Source: an uncultured bacterium (GTDB lineage: Bacteria > Bacillota > Clostridia > Peptostreptococcales > Anaerovoracaceae). From it: DNA of 22,787 nucleotides. The notes under the pieces are model-generated. The model made no database searches. It saw only the letters and a list, made by a program, of their open reading frames with translations, and had not been told where the DNA came from. Positions 6,555-14,256 of this stretch are shown piece by piece. Within the stretch, counting starts at the first letter, position 1. Each line of letters opens with the position of its first letter. Both the position numbers and the translations under genes were made by a program. The stretch is from contig CAJMLL010000038.1 of the NCBI GenBank assembly GCA_905214225.1, forward strand, positions 1 to 22,787, given 5' to 3'.

Positions 6555-9074
6555 CTATTTCACCGTGACGCTGACGGTCTTGGACCCACAGCCGTTGAAG
6601 GTAGAAGAACCGGATTTCAGGTAATTGTATACCTTCACTTTATATGTGCCGGCCTTCAGATTTTTGATCGTCAAAGCTGTTGTCTTGTAATCACTGAAGC
6701 GATAGTTCTTCGTTGTCCCGTTTCTGGTAAGAGTTACAAAGTATCCGGTGTATTTCATCTTCTTGACGTTCAGCTTCAGGGTGCCTTTTGTCGAAGAAGA
6801 AGATACAATCTTATTCTGCTTCAGCAGGGCGCGCTTCTTCACGGACGAGTAGCCGCTGTATACGGATTTTCCGTCTGCTGTCGCAAGGGCTCTGACCTTG
6901 ACCTCCAGACGGTCGCCGTAGTCGCCGCTCAGAGTATAGCTGGTCTTTCCGCCGGTGGAGACGGTCTTCCAGCTGCCGCCGTTCTTTCTGTAGCTGATCT
7001 GGTAATCCGACGCTCCGGAAACTGCTCCGATCTTTACCGTGGCTGCTGCCCTGGAAGTGCTTCCAGTGACGGACAGACTGCTGATCTTCTCCGGTGCCGT
7101 AGCACTGTTCTCTGAACTGCCGCGGCTGATGGAGGAAGTCAGGGTAACCGCTGTACGGCTGCTCAGCTCTCCGTAATAGGTCTTGCTGTCAGCCTTATCG
7201 TATGGACGAACGCTGACGTAATATTTCTGACCTTTCTTCAGACCGGTAATCGTCGTGCTGGTGGATGAAGTATCCTTCTTCGCAGCCAGGTTCGATGTCG
7301 GAGAAGACGCATTGCTGCTGACGTAAACACGATACTTGTCCGCATTGACGTCGTCCCAGGAAACCTTGATGCCGGTCAGCGACGATGTTGCTGTTACCGT
7401 CGGCTTCTCACACTTGGAGGTCAGTCTGTAGGCTCTCATACCGGAGTATGTGCCTTTGTAGGTCTGTCCGTTCAGTTCCATGGACGGAACAATCTGCAGG
7501 GTGTAGTCATCGCCCTCTTCTACATCGATTTTACGTGATGTTGTGGAATCACCGGTGTAGGTCTCTGTGTCTGCATCATCGTTGCTGTCGATCGCAGATA
7601 CAGCATAGGAGACGGTGCCGGACGCGTTCTGGATCGGTGTCCAGGAAACGTCTGCCTCACCCTCATCCAGATCCAGGGCTGTGCTGATCTTGGCAAGGCC
7701 GAGGTAACGGTATCTGGTCGGAGAATAATCTCCGTATACCGCGTTTGATCCAGATCCATATACGGCGCGTACCTTAGCGGCCACTGCGGCATTATCAGAT
7801 GTCTTCAGGGTGTAGGTCGTCTTTCCGCCTGTGGTAACGGTTTTCCAGTCTCCGTCGTTGGTCTTGTACGCAACCTCATAATTCTGTGCGTTGGACACAC
7901 GGCTGAATTTCAGCTTGAGCTTGTCAGAAGACGGATATGCGTATGTGGTCAGACTCTTTACCTGTCCCAGAGATGTCGGTCTGCTCGTGGAGCTGTTGTC
8001 TGAACTTCCATTGCTGGCCTTATTGGATGTGGAAATCGTGAAGGTCTTGCTGATGGTATTGGAATAATCACCGATTCCGTTTACCACGACATAAGCGGTT
8101 CCCTTATTCACATTCTTGAAGTAAGCAACGGTGTAATCTTCTCCTGCAGTCAGGGTCTTGCTGCCGTCCTTGACCGTAACCTTTGGCTCCAGTGCATAAC
8201 CGCTGTATGCCATCTGGCTGTATGGAATGGAAACGCTGCAGTTTCTGATGGATTTGGTTCCGGACTCCGTTCCTGTGCCGTTTTTATTATAGTAATAGAA
8301 GTCCATATCCACGTTACCGCTGATTCCGCTTACACTTCCGGAACTGCTGTACTGCCAGTAATCCACACGCTTGCTGTAGCTGTTGGTCGTGCTGTACTGA
8401 GCAAGCCAGAACGGGTAATCCTGCAGGTCACTCATATTGAAACGAGGTGACCAGTCGCAGACGCTTCTGTAGGTGTAGAACATCGGCGTATAGCCTGCGT
8501 TCTTGATGTACTTCATAAATGCCTTCGCATTGGCCGTCAGCTGTGACCTTACAGAGGCTGTCGGTCCGTATGTAGTCGTGCTCAGGCGGGAACCTGAGAG
8601 GAATTCATAGTCCATGACGACCGGCATATTCGGCTCAAGGCCGGCATCCTGAATCTGTTTTACTACCCAGGCCGCTTCTCTCTGTGCTTCAGATGTGGTC
8701 TTTGCCAGTGAGAAGTAATAAACACCGACATTGACACCGGCCTTCTGCGCATTCTGGACATTGGTCAGGAATTTGCTGTCGCCGTACTGCGTAAATGCTG
8801 ATTTTCCATAAGTTCCACCGACACGGATGAAGGCAAAGTCAACGCCTGACTTCTTTACCTTCTGCCAGTTGATGGAACCCTGGAAGACGGAAACATCAAT
8901 ACCGTTAAATGTAATATAATTGCTGCCCTGCACATATGGCGGGTGATAGTAAGTCTTTCCGCCGGAGGTGCTGCTCGTTGCCGCAAAAACAGTCAGCGAC
9001 AGCGCGACTATAACTGCTGTTATTACAGAAATCAGCAGTACCATCCGCCGGGAAACTTTCTTCTGCAAACTCAA
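6555..9074 (-). CDS. Secreted GH25 lysozyme with FN3-like repeats
   Basis: Predicted secreted muramidase that hydrolyses the glycan chain of peptidoglycan. The 839-residue frame starts with TTG at 9074, behind AAAGGAGGA at ideal spacing; the next ATG (codon 11) has no such site. A signal peptide spans about residues 1-31 (hydrophobic core, FAA end). The GH25 domain covers about 55-263: GIDVSVFQG with Asp60, VMDYEF with Asp155 and Glu157, and NVDMDFYYY at the end of the barrel, all expected catalytic-site elements. A filamin-like or YTVAY-type Ig module follows at about 274-346. Then come four FN3-like modules (about 365-465, 466-565, 566-650 and 660-755) and a C-terminal beta-rich segment ending VSVTVK. 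The FN3-like modules may bind wall or carbohydrate. No anchor motif is seen. Role could be wall remodelling or attack on other cells; the sequence does not decide. Confidence 0.93.
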   Translation of the reverse strand: MSLQKKVSRRMVLLISVITAVIVALSLTVFAATSSTSGGKTYYHPPYVQGSNYITFNGIDVSVFQGSINWQKVKKSGVDFAFIRVGGTYGKSAFTQYGDSKFLTNVQNAQKAGVNVGVYYFSLAKTTSEAQREAAWVVKQIQDAGLEPNMPVVMDYEFLSGSRLSTTTYGPTASVRSQLTANAKAFMKYIKNAGYTPMFYTYRSVCDWSPRFNMSDLQDYPFWLAQYSTTNSYSKRVDYWQYSSSGSVSGISGNVDMDFYYYNKNGTGTESGTKSIRNCSVSIPYSQMAYSGYALEPKVTVKDGSKTLTAGEDYTVAYFKNVNKGTAYVVVNGIGDYSNTISKTFTISTSNKASNGSSDNSSTSRPTSLGQVKSLTTYAYPSSDKLKLKFSRVSNAQNYEVAYKTNDGDWKTVTTGGKTTYTLKTSDNAAVAAKVRAVYGSGSNAVYGDYSPTRYRYLGLAKISTALDLDEGEADVSWTPIQNASGTVSYAVSAIDSNDDADTETYTGDSTTSRKIDVEEGDDYTLQIVPSMELNGQTYKGTYSGMRAYRLTSKCEKPTVTATSSLTGIKVSWDDVNADKYRVYVSSNASSPTSNLAAKKDTSSTSTTITGLKKGQKYYVSVRPYDKADSKTYYGELSSRTAVTLTSSISRGSSENSATAPEKISSLSVTGSTSRAAATVKIGAVSGASDYQISYRKNGGSWKTVSTGGKTSYTLSGDYGDRLEVKVRALATADGKSVYSGYSSVKKRALLKQNKIVSSSSTKGTLKLNVKKMKYTGYFVTLTRNGTTKNYRFSDYKTTALTIKNLKAGTYKVKVYNYLKSGSSTFNGCGSKTVSVTVK

Positions 9075-9164
9075 AAAAACTCCTCCTTTACTGCCCGCTC
9101 TGCCAGCTGACTGGCTGAGCGCAGCGGTTTTCCTCTCTTCTCAGATCAATCATTACTTAGAAAA

Positions 9165-9191
9165 CTTAAATAAATCTTAAAGATTCTTAAG
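9165..9191 (-). promoter_or_regulatory. TTTAAG direct repeats upstream of the lysozyme
   Basis: On the minus strand CTTAAG (9191-9186), TTTAAG (9181-9176) and TTTAAG (9170-9165) recur with 4- and 5-base gaps, about one helical turn apart. Such repeats are typical of OmpR-family response regulator sites; TTTAAG-N5-TTTAAG is the published CiaR consensus in streptococci. They lie just downstream of the predicted transcription start, a position that suggests repression or an additional promoter. Confidence 0.45.
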
Positions 9192-9203
9192 CAATTATCT
9201 CTC

Positions 9204-9232
9204 ATGATAATCGAAATGACTTCACTTGTCAA
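9204..9232 (-). promoter_or_regulatory. Sigma-A-type promoter of the lysozyme gene
   Basis: Minus-strand TTGACA (9232-9227), 17 bases, TATCAT (9209-9204). Transcription would start near 9197 and give a leader of about 120 bases. The remaining divergent gap to 9325 shows no confident promoter for the plus-strand gene. Confidence 0.65.
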
Positions 9233-9325
9233 ATCATATCATCTGATCAACACAAAACAGACTTTAAATATCCACTCATGTCATCTAAAATGATACTCGT
9301 AAAATAATAAATGAGAGATGAATTT

Positions 9326-10201
9326 ATGTTTGGGTATGTAATTACGCAGAAGGAAGAGTTGAAAGTCCGTGAATTCAGCGTCTATAACGGATACTACTGC
9401 GGGCTGTGCAAGACCATCGGAGCAGAATACGGACAGCTGCTCCGGTTTGGTCTGCAATTCGAAATGGCCTTCCTGGCACTGTTCCTGGAGTCCCTCGACT
9501 CTGCGGAAGATGAAGTGTCCATGGAACACTGCGCAGCCCATCACATTAAGAAAAAGCCAGTCATTCGCGGCCGTGCGCAGAAATACGCCGCCGCAATGAC
9601 CGTAATTCTTGGATATGAAAAAAACAGGGATGACATCCAGGATGACGGGCATACCATAAAGGCCTTGTCGCGTTCCGCCGTTCTCCACAGTGCCTATTCT
9701 ACGGCAAAGGCTGAATTCCCAGGAACAGCAGACCGGGTACACAGCCAGCTTGCAAAGCTGTATGAACTGGAGCGGCAGAACTGCACTTCCATCGATCTTC
9801 CGGCCAACGCCTTCGGAGAAGTCATGAAAACCATCTTCCTCAGCTACTATCTCCATGAAGAAGATGATCCGGACCAGCCGGCGTCATCAGCTGAGCTGCG
9901 GATTACCAGCGCTTTCGCCTTCCAGCTCGGCAGATGGATCTACATGATCGATGCTCTGGACGACCTCGAAGAAGACCGGAGAACAGGAAGCTATAATCCG
10001 TTCGCATCCATCCCGGCTGAGCGTGTAAAGAGCCTCGGTTCTGCCCTGCTCTTCCACGCACTCGGAGAAATGTCCAAGGCGCTGGACCTGCTGGACATAA
10101 AGAAAAACCGCGGAATCATTGAAAACATCGTTTACCTGGGGCTGCACAGCAAGACCGACCAAGTGCTTGAGAAGGGGGAAACAAATAACAATGGGAAATA
10201 G
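9326..10201 (+). CDS. DUF5685 family protein with two Asp-rich motifs
   Basis: 291-residue, mostly helical, apparently soluble protein; I recognise the DUF5685 pattern from the MFGYV start and the [10 protein letters not shown] segment. Its function is not known to me. The start is set at 9326 because members begin MFGYV and a GAGAG site precedes it; the ATG at 9311 has none. Residues worth noting are Cys25 and Cys28 (CGLC), Cys69 followed by His72-His73, and Cys153, which could make a metal or iron-sulfur site. Two acidic motifs stand out: RDDIQDD at 101-107 and [17 protein letters not shown] at 209-225. Their form and separation recall the two Asp-rich motifs of squalene/phytoene synthases, so an isoprenoid-synthase-like fold is possible but unproven. 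The gene overlaps the next by 11 bases, implying a joint function with the J-domain protein. Confidence 0.88.
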   Translation: MFGYVITQKEELKVREFSVYNGYYCGLCKTIGAEYGQLLRFGLQFEMAFLALFLESLDSAEDEVSMEHCAAHHIKKKPVIRGRAQKYAAAMTVILGYEKNRDDIQDDGHTIKALSRSAVLHSAYSTAKAEFPGTADRVHSQLAKLYELERQNCTSIDLPANAFGEVMKTIFLSYYLHEEDDPDQPASSAELRITSAFAFQLGRWIYMIDALDDLEEDRRTGSYNPFASIPAERVKSLGSALLFHALGEMSKALDLLDIKKNRGIIENIVYLGLHSKTDQVLEKGETNNNGK

Positions 10202-10829
10202 AGATCCATACGAAATACTAGGCATTCCCCGTAATGCTTCTCAGGATGAAATCCGAAAAGCCTACCGGGAACTTGTAAAAAAATACCACCCGGATAAATA
10301 CCAGGGAAACCCGCTTGCTGACCTCGCTGAAGAAAAACTGCAGGAAGTCAACTGGGCCTATGATACATTGACAAAAAACGGCGGCGCTTCTGCACAATCG
10401 CAGAGCTATGGCGGATACTCTTACGGAGCATCCGGCTCATCATACTCCGGCGGTGCTTACAGCTACGGCTCATCCGGCGCAGAAAGCCAGTACGGATCTT
10501 ACACCGGCAGCTCGCCGATCTATAACCAGATCCGCGCCTACATCAACAGCAATAATATTTCTGCTGCCGAGCAGCTCCTCCTGCAGAACCGCGCAGAAGA
10601 CGCAGAATGGCACTTCCTGTATGGTGTCGTTTCCTTCAAACTCGGGCGCATCGCCGAAGGCCTGCAGGACGTACAGACCGCCGTACAGATGGACCCGTCC
10701 AACGTCGAGTACCAGAACGCCTACAGCCAGATGAACAGTGTCGGCAGCATGTATCAGGGTATGTCCGCCGACCAGGGTTACGGAATGAACCCTCTCTGCT
10801 GGACCCTGCCGCTGTGCTTCTGCTGTTAA
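10191..10829 (+). CDS. J-domain co-chaperone with TPR-like segment and Cys tail
   Basis: 212-residue type III (DnaJ-like) J protein, not DnaJ itself: it lacks the zinc-finger and client-binding domains. The J domain covers residues about 5-63, with DPYEILGI and the HPD tripeptide at 33-35 that stimulates the Hsp70 DnaK ATPase. A Gly/Ser/Tyr-rich linker (63-108) follows, then a TPR-like helical segment (about 110-180, including [15 protein letters not shown] and AVQMDPSN). The last residues are Cys-rich (Cys203, Cys209, Cys211, Cys212). The start at 10191 lies 12 bases after AGGGGG and inside the end of the DUF5685 gene. The arrangement suggests that it recruits DnaK to the DUF5685 protein or to a shared client, which is inference. 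A strong terminator follows. Confidence 0.9.
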   Translation: MGNRDPYEILGIPRNASQDEIRKAYRELVKKYHPDKYQGNPLADLAEEKLQEVNWAYDTLTKNGGASAQSQSYGGYSYGASGSSYSGGAYSYGSSGAESQYGSYTGSSPIYNQIRAYINSNNISAAEQLLLQNRAEDAEWHFLYGVVSFKLGRIAEGLQDVQTAVQMDPSNVEYQNAYSQMNSVGSMYQGMSADQGYGMNPLCWTLPLCFCC

Positions 10830-10950
10830 GCAGTGCAGAGCCTGGGAGTTTACCAGGAACAGTTACGCTGTATCTGCCGTCAGACAGTTGATTATTGTTC
10901 CATGATAATCATCACTGCACTGCCATAAAGCATTATATTATGAAACTTTT

Positions 10951-10994
10951 AACCGGCATATCAGCTGCATCATCTGCTGACATGCCGGTTTTTT
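10951..10994 (+). terminator. Intrinsic terminator of the DUF5685/J-protein pair
   Basis: Perfect 9-bp stem (AACCGGCAT at 10951-10959, ATGCCGGTT at 10982-10990), an inner 5-bp stem (TCAGC with GCTGA) and six T bases ending at 10994. It sits between two converging genes. In the minus direction only TT follows the stem, so it may stop the ATPase transcript poorly. Nothing else is seen in 10830-11048. Confidence 0.88.
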
Positions 10995-11048
10995 CTGTTC
11001 TTCTGGGTGATAGATTATTTTTCTTCTGCAATTTCTCTATGCAGCTTC

Positions 11049-13004
11049 TTATTTCAGCTTCATTTCCCCGCTTTCCGGCAGACTCTTCATCTGGAAGGCT
11101 TTGCGGTTCAGCATGCGCATGGAGTTAACGATACAGATCATGGCGACGCCGACGTCGGCGAATACTGCTGCCCACATGCCGGCAAGTCCGAGCGCACCGA
11201 GCAGCAGAATGATCAGCTTCACGGCGATTGCAAAGACGATGTTTTCTCTTGCGATGCGGACGGTCCTTCTCGCGATGCGGATGACCAGCGGGATACGGTC
11301 CAGATTGTCGTCCATGATAACGACGTCGGCAGCTTCGATCGCTGCGTCAGAACCAAGAGATCCCATGGCAATTCCTACATCTGCGCGGGCAAGTACCGGC
11401 GCGTCATTGATTCCGTCTCCGAGAAATGCAAGCTTCTTTTTATTTTCTCTCTCCTCATTCAGGAGTTCTTCCACTTTCTGGACTTTTCCGTCTGGCAGAA
11501 GTTCGGAATAGGTATGGTCAATTCCAAGCCGGCTGCCGATGGCCTCGCCGACCTGTTTTCTGTCTCCGGTCAGCATGACGACCTGACGGACGCCCTCCTC
11601 TTTCATTTCGCGGATTGCCTCAGCGGCTTCCGGCTTTACGACGTCGGAAATGGCAATCGCGCCGAGGTACTTTCCATTTTCCGCAACATAAACGATGGTT
11701 GCGGCATCATCGCGTTCCTCAGAACATGAAATTCCGTGTTCCTGCATCATTTTTGCGTTTCCGACGATGATGCTGCGGCCGCCTGACTTTGCGATCAGGC
11801 CGCGGCCGCTGACATTGTCAACGGATTCCAGACCGGCAGGGTTTCCGGATTTTCCGGCAGCACGGCGGATGGATGCGGCGATCGGGTGGGTCGAGAGACC
11901 TTCCGCAAAAGCGGCAGTTTCCAGGAGTTCCTGCTCCGTTACTCCACTTGCCGGGCTGGTTTTTGTCACGGTAAACTCGCCTTTCGTGAGAGTTCCGGTC
12001 TTATCGGAAACGACGGTATCGAGTTCTGCCATCAGCTCCAGGTAGTTGGAGCCCTTGACGAGCACGCCCTCACGGGATGCTGCACCGATTCCGCCAAAGA
12101 ATGAAAGCGGGACGGAAATTACAAGGGCGCACGGACATGAAATGACGAGGAAGGTGCAGGCACGGTAAATCCAGGTCAGCGGGTCGCGGGTGATGATGGA
12201 CGGAATAACGGCCAGGATGACCGCGCCCAGAACGACCAGAGGTGTGTACCAGCGGGCGAATCTCGTGATGAAGTTCTCCGTTCTGGATTTCTTGGAGGTC
12301 GCGTCCTCGACCATTTCCAGAATGCGGGAAACGGTGGAATCCTCGTATTCTTTGGATGCTCTGATCTTCAGAAGTCCCTCGCCATTGATGCAGCCGGAGA
12401 GAATCTCATCGTCCTGTCCGACGCTGCGCGGAACGGACTCACCGGTCAGTGCCGCGGTGTCCACCATGCTTGCGCCGTCGACAACCACGCCGTCAACCGG
12501 GACCTTCTCACCCGGACGGATGACCAGAATATTTCCAATCTCCACGTCGTCCGGATCGATAGTTTCTACGGATCCGTCATCGTGAAGGAGATTGGCGTAC
12601 TCCGGCGCGATTTCCATCAGGTCCTTGATGGAGCCTCTGGACTTGTTTACTGCATAGTCCTGGAAAAATTCTCCGATCTGATAAAACAGCATAACCGCGC
12701 AGGCCTCGGCGTTTTCTCCGACAACGAAGGCTCCCATCGTCGCGATGAACATCAGGAAGGATTCATCCAGCATCTGAAGATTCTTGATTCCGATCAGCGC
12801 GTTTTTCACGACGTCGCCGCCCGCGATGAAGTAAGGAAGCAGGTAGGGAATCATCAGAACCCAGTGGCTGCTGAACACACCTGTAAGAAGTCCCATCCTT
12901 TTCAGAATGTGTTCTCCGGCGACGATAATCACATAGATGATCAGCGCCAGAACAATCCGGTTTCTTTCCTTCCTCTGTTTCTTTGTCAGTGAACTGTTTT
13001 TCAT
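11049..13004 (-). CDS. P1B-type Zn/Cd/Pb-exporting ATPase without N-terminal HMA domain
   Basis: ATP-driven heavy-metal efflux pump of the plasma membrane, 651 residues. Visible hallmarks are TGES at 187-190 (actuator), the CPC metal motif in the membrane at Cys290-Pro-Cys292, the phosphorylated Asp334 in DKTGT, the HP pair at 373-374, GDGINDAP at 529-536, and Lys597 and the DVG motif at Asp617 in the last membrane helices. CPC with Lys and DxG is the pattern of the P1B-2 group (Zn, Cd, Pb) rather than copper pumps. The start at 13004 follows GGAGGG; a GTG start at 13031 has no site. The N-terminus is short and basic and lacks the CxxC HMA domain common in ZntA/CadA. A separate HMA protein is encoded 134 bases upstream, next to an ArsR repressor, so the three form a metal-detoxification set. 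Confidence 0.94.
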   Translation of the reverse strand: MKNSSLTKKQRKERNRIVLALIIYVIIVAGEHILKRMGLLTGVFSSHWVLMIPYLLPYFIAGGDVVKNALIGIKNLQMLDESFLMFIATMGAFVVGENAEACAVMLFYQIGEFFQDYAVNKSRGSIKDLMEIAPEYANLLHDDGSVETIDPDDVEIGNILVIRPGEKVPVDGVVVDGASMVDTAALTGESVPRSVGQDDEILSGCINGEGLLKIRASKEYEDSTVSRILEMVEDATSKKSRTENFITRFARWYTPLVVLGAVILAVIPSIITRDPLTWIYRACTFLVISCPCALVISVPLSFFGGIGAASREGVLVKGSNYLELMAELDTVVSDKTGTLTKGEFTVTKTSPASGVTEQELLETAAFAEGLSTHPIAASIRRAAGKSGNPAGLESVDNVSGRGLIAKSGGRSIIVGNAKMMQEHGISCSEERDDAATIVYVAENGKYLGAIAISDVVKPEAAEAIREMKEEGVRQVVMLTGDRKQVGEAIGSRLGIDHTYSELLPDGKVQKVEELLNEERENKKKLAFLGDGINDAPVLARADVGIAMGSLGSDAAIEAADVVIMDDNLDRIPLVIRIARRTVRIARENIVFAIAVKLIILLLGALGLAGMWAAVFADVGVAMICIVNSMRMLNRKAFQMKSLPESGEMKLK

Positions 13005-13081
13005 TTTCTTTCCCTCCGAATCTGCCTTCACAGCAGATTTATTGTTTCAGCAATCTTTAATCCCAGTATCCCTTTATCATG

Positions 13082-13127
13082 GAGAAACGTGCGGAAAGCC
13101 GCCTGCATGGCCGTCCGCACGCTTCTC
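13082..13127 (-). repeat. Long hairpin between HMA protein and ATPase genes
   Basis: Inverted repeat: 8 perfect pairs (CGTGCGGA at 13088-13095, TCCGCACG at 13114-13121), one mismatch, then 6 more pairs, with a small GCC/GGC inner stem. It lies 11 bases after the HMA stop codon. No T-run follows on either strand, so it is not an ordinary terminator; it may be a processing, stabilising or partial attenuation structure. Confidence 0.55.
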
Positions 13128-13138
13128 TGATCTATAAT

Positions 13139-13354
13139 TTAAAGATAAATTTCGCAGTCCGGTTCAACCTTCTTGCAGGCCTTTACAACTTCTTGCATGA
13201 TTTCGTCAAAACGGTCATCATCTGCATCGATCTTCATTTTCTGCATCATGAAGTTGACGTTTACGTCATTTACACCATCCAGATTCTTCACCGCATTCTC
13301 CATCTTTGCTGCACAGTTTGCACAGTCTACCTCGATTTTGAATTTCTTCTTCAT
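13139..13354 (-). CDS. Stand-alone HMA heavy-metal-binding protein
   Basis: 71-residue cytoplasmic protein made of one heavy-metal-associated domain. The metal site is DCANC at residues 10-14. An Asp before CxxC is typical of the domains attached to Zn/Cd/Pb ATPases rather than of copper chaperones, and this fits the neighbouring pump. The start at 13354 follows AGGAAC at about 8 bases; the longer open frame upstream lacks a ribosome binding site. It lies between the ArsR-type repressor and the ATPase, with about 130-base gaps on both sides. It probably delivers metal to, or senses metal for, the ATPase, which lacks its own HMA domain. Copper chaperone (CopZ-like) is the alternative. Confidence 0.88.
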   Translation of the reverse strand: MKKKFKIEVDCANCAAKMENAVKNLDGVNDVNVNFMMQKMKIDADDDRFDEIMQEVVKACKKVEPDCEIYL

Positions 13355-13484
13355 TTTAAAGTTCCTTTCCGCCAGCTTTATGCCGGACTGCTTTGACTTC
13401 TGACCTTCCGCGGTTTCCTTCCGCCGCGCAGCCCCCTGTGCAGCCCGGGATTCCCGCTCTGTCAATGTTCGAGAAGTGTGTTCC

Positions 13485-13823
13485 TTACTCCTCTTCAATA
13501 TGTTCTTTTCCCATTGCAATGATGGTCTTTACATGATCATCCGCAAGTGAGTAAATCATCGATTTTCCCTGTCTCTTCGCACTGACCAGATCCGAAGATT
13601 TCAGGATCTGCAGCTGATGCGACACGGCTGACTGATTCATGGAAATATCATCACAGATTTCTCCGACACTCTTTCCACCCTCAAACAAGTCATAAAGAAT
13701 CCGGATTCTGGTCGAATCACCGAACACCTTAAACAGCTCGGCAAGGTCAATCAGCTCCTCCTCATCAATTTCATGGGTCAGGCGGTCTACCTTTCGGTCA
13801 AATAACTCAATTAAATCTGACAT
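13485..13823 (-). CDS. ArsR/SmtB-family metal-responsive repressor
   Basis: 112-residue winged-helix repressor. The DNA-binding helix lies in DISMNQSAVSHQLQILK (about 59-75), followed by a wing (AKRQGKSMIYSL). The C-terminal helix carries Asp95-x-His97, His108 and Glu111, which matches the alpha-5 metal site of CzrA/SmtB (D-x-H-x10-H-x2-H) with Glu in place of the last His. Only one Cys (Cys57) is present, so the Cys-rich alpha-3N site of CadC-type cadmium sensors is absent. This points to Zn, Co or Ni. The start at 13823 has AGGAGG seven bases away; an ATG at 13829 is too close to the site. First gene of the metal cluster; an operator is visible at its own promoter, so it should repress itself and the genes after it. 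Confidence 0.92.
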   Translation of the reverse strand: MSDLIELFDRKVDRLTHEIDEEELIDLAELFKVFGDSTRIRILYDLFEGGKSVGEICDDISMNQSAVSHQLQILKSSDLVSAKRQGKSMIYSLADDHVKTIIAMGKEHIEEE

Positions 13824-13929
13824 ACTCATTCCTCCTGCTCTGCTTCTCAACCCTCTCCGCCGGCAGCAGTGAAATACTGCCTTTCTGTCCTTTCTCGGCG
13901 TTCAGGATCAGCTCTCTTCATCCGCTTGC

Positions 13930-13947
13930 TATGAACTATCGTTCATA
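13930..13947 (-). promoter_or_regulatory. ArsR/SmtB-type operator
   Basis: Perfect inverted repeat TATGAAC-TATC-GTTCATA. Its core TGAA-N6-TTCA is the classic SmtB/CzrA half-operator form. It covers the predicted transcription start just after the -10 element, where a bound repressor would block initiation. Confidence 0.82.
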
Positions 13948-13949
13948 TG

Positions 13950-13980
13950 ATTATATTATCATGTATTCATCAAAAGTCAA
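13950..13980 (-). promoter_or_regulatory. Promoter of the metal-resistance cluster
   Basis: Minus-strand TTGACT (13980-13975) and a perfect TATAAT (13955-13950) with a 19-base spacer, longer than optimal. The operator follows at once. The bases from 13848 to 13929 form the leader of the repressor gene. Confidence 0.65.
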
Positions 13981-14117
13981 TATGGCAAGAGAAAGAATTT
14001 AACTTTTTTCTGCTAAAGCGAATGGCAGCGACGAAGTGTGGAAACAGAGAAGCTGTTTTTTTGAATTTACACCACTACAGGTACTTAACAAAATTTTTCC
14101 GCTGCCGAATAGAAAAT

Positions 14118-14175
14118 AAGCCCAGGGCGGTATCTGCTTTTCCTGTCAGGAAATACCTAAAACCACCTTGAGCTT
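14118..14175 (-). terminator. Terminator-like structure after the AIM24 gene
   Basis: On the minus strand AAGCTCAAGGTGGT (14175-14162) can pair with ACCGCCCTGGGCTT (14131-14118) in 13 of 14 positions including wobbles, around an inner TTCCTG/CAGGAA hairpin. ATTTTCTATT follows. It lies about 80 bases beyond the AIM24 stop. The rest of 13981-14256 shows no gene; a short open frame there lacks a ribosome binding site. Confidence 0.55.
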
Positions 14176-14256
14176 TAATTGTTCCCGGCAGAAATCTTCT
14201 GTGACTATCGAATCGCTGCCAGGCAGATTTTCCGGTATTCTATTCTCCCTCTTCTG

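Noticed and set aside
10119..10190. Longer N-terminus for the J-domain protein
   Set aside because: The J domain begins right after the ATG at 10191, and the upstream codons are a different frame of the DUF5685 gene.
13355..13484. N-terminal extension of the HMA protein to 13519
   Set aside because: It would overlap the repressor gene, lacks a ribosome binding site and has low-complexity charged sequence.
13947..14171. Possible 74-codon gene on the plus strand
   Set aside because: No ribosome binding site, no family resemblance, and it overlaps the promoter of the metal cluster and a terminator-like structure.
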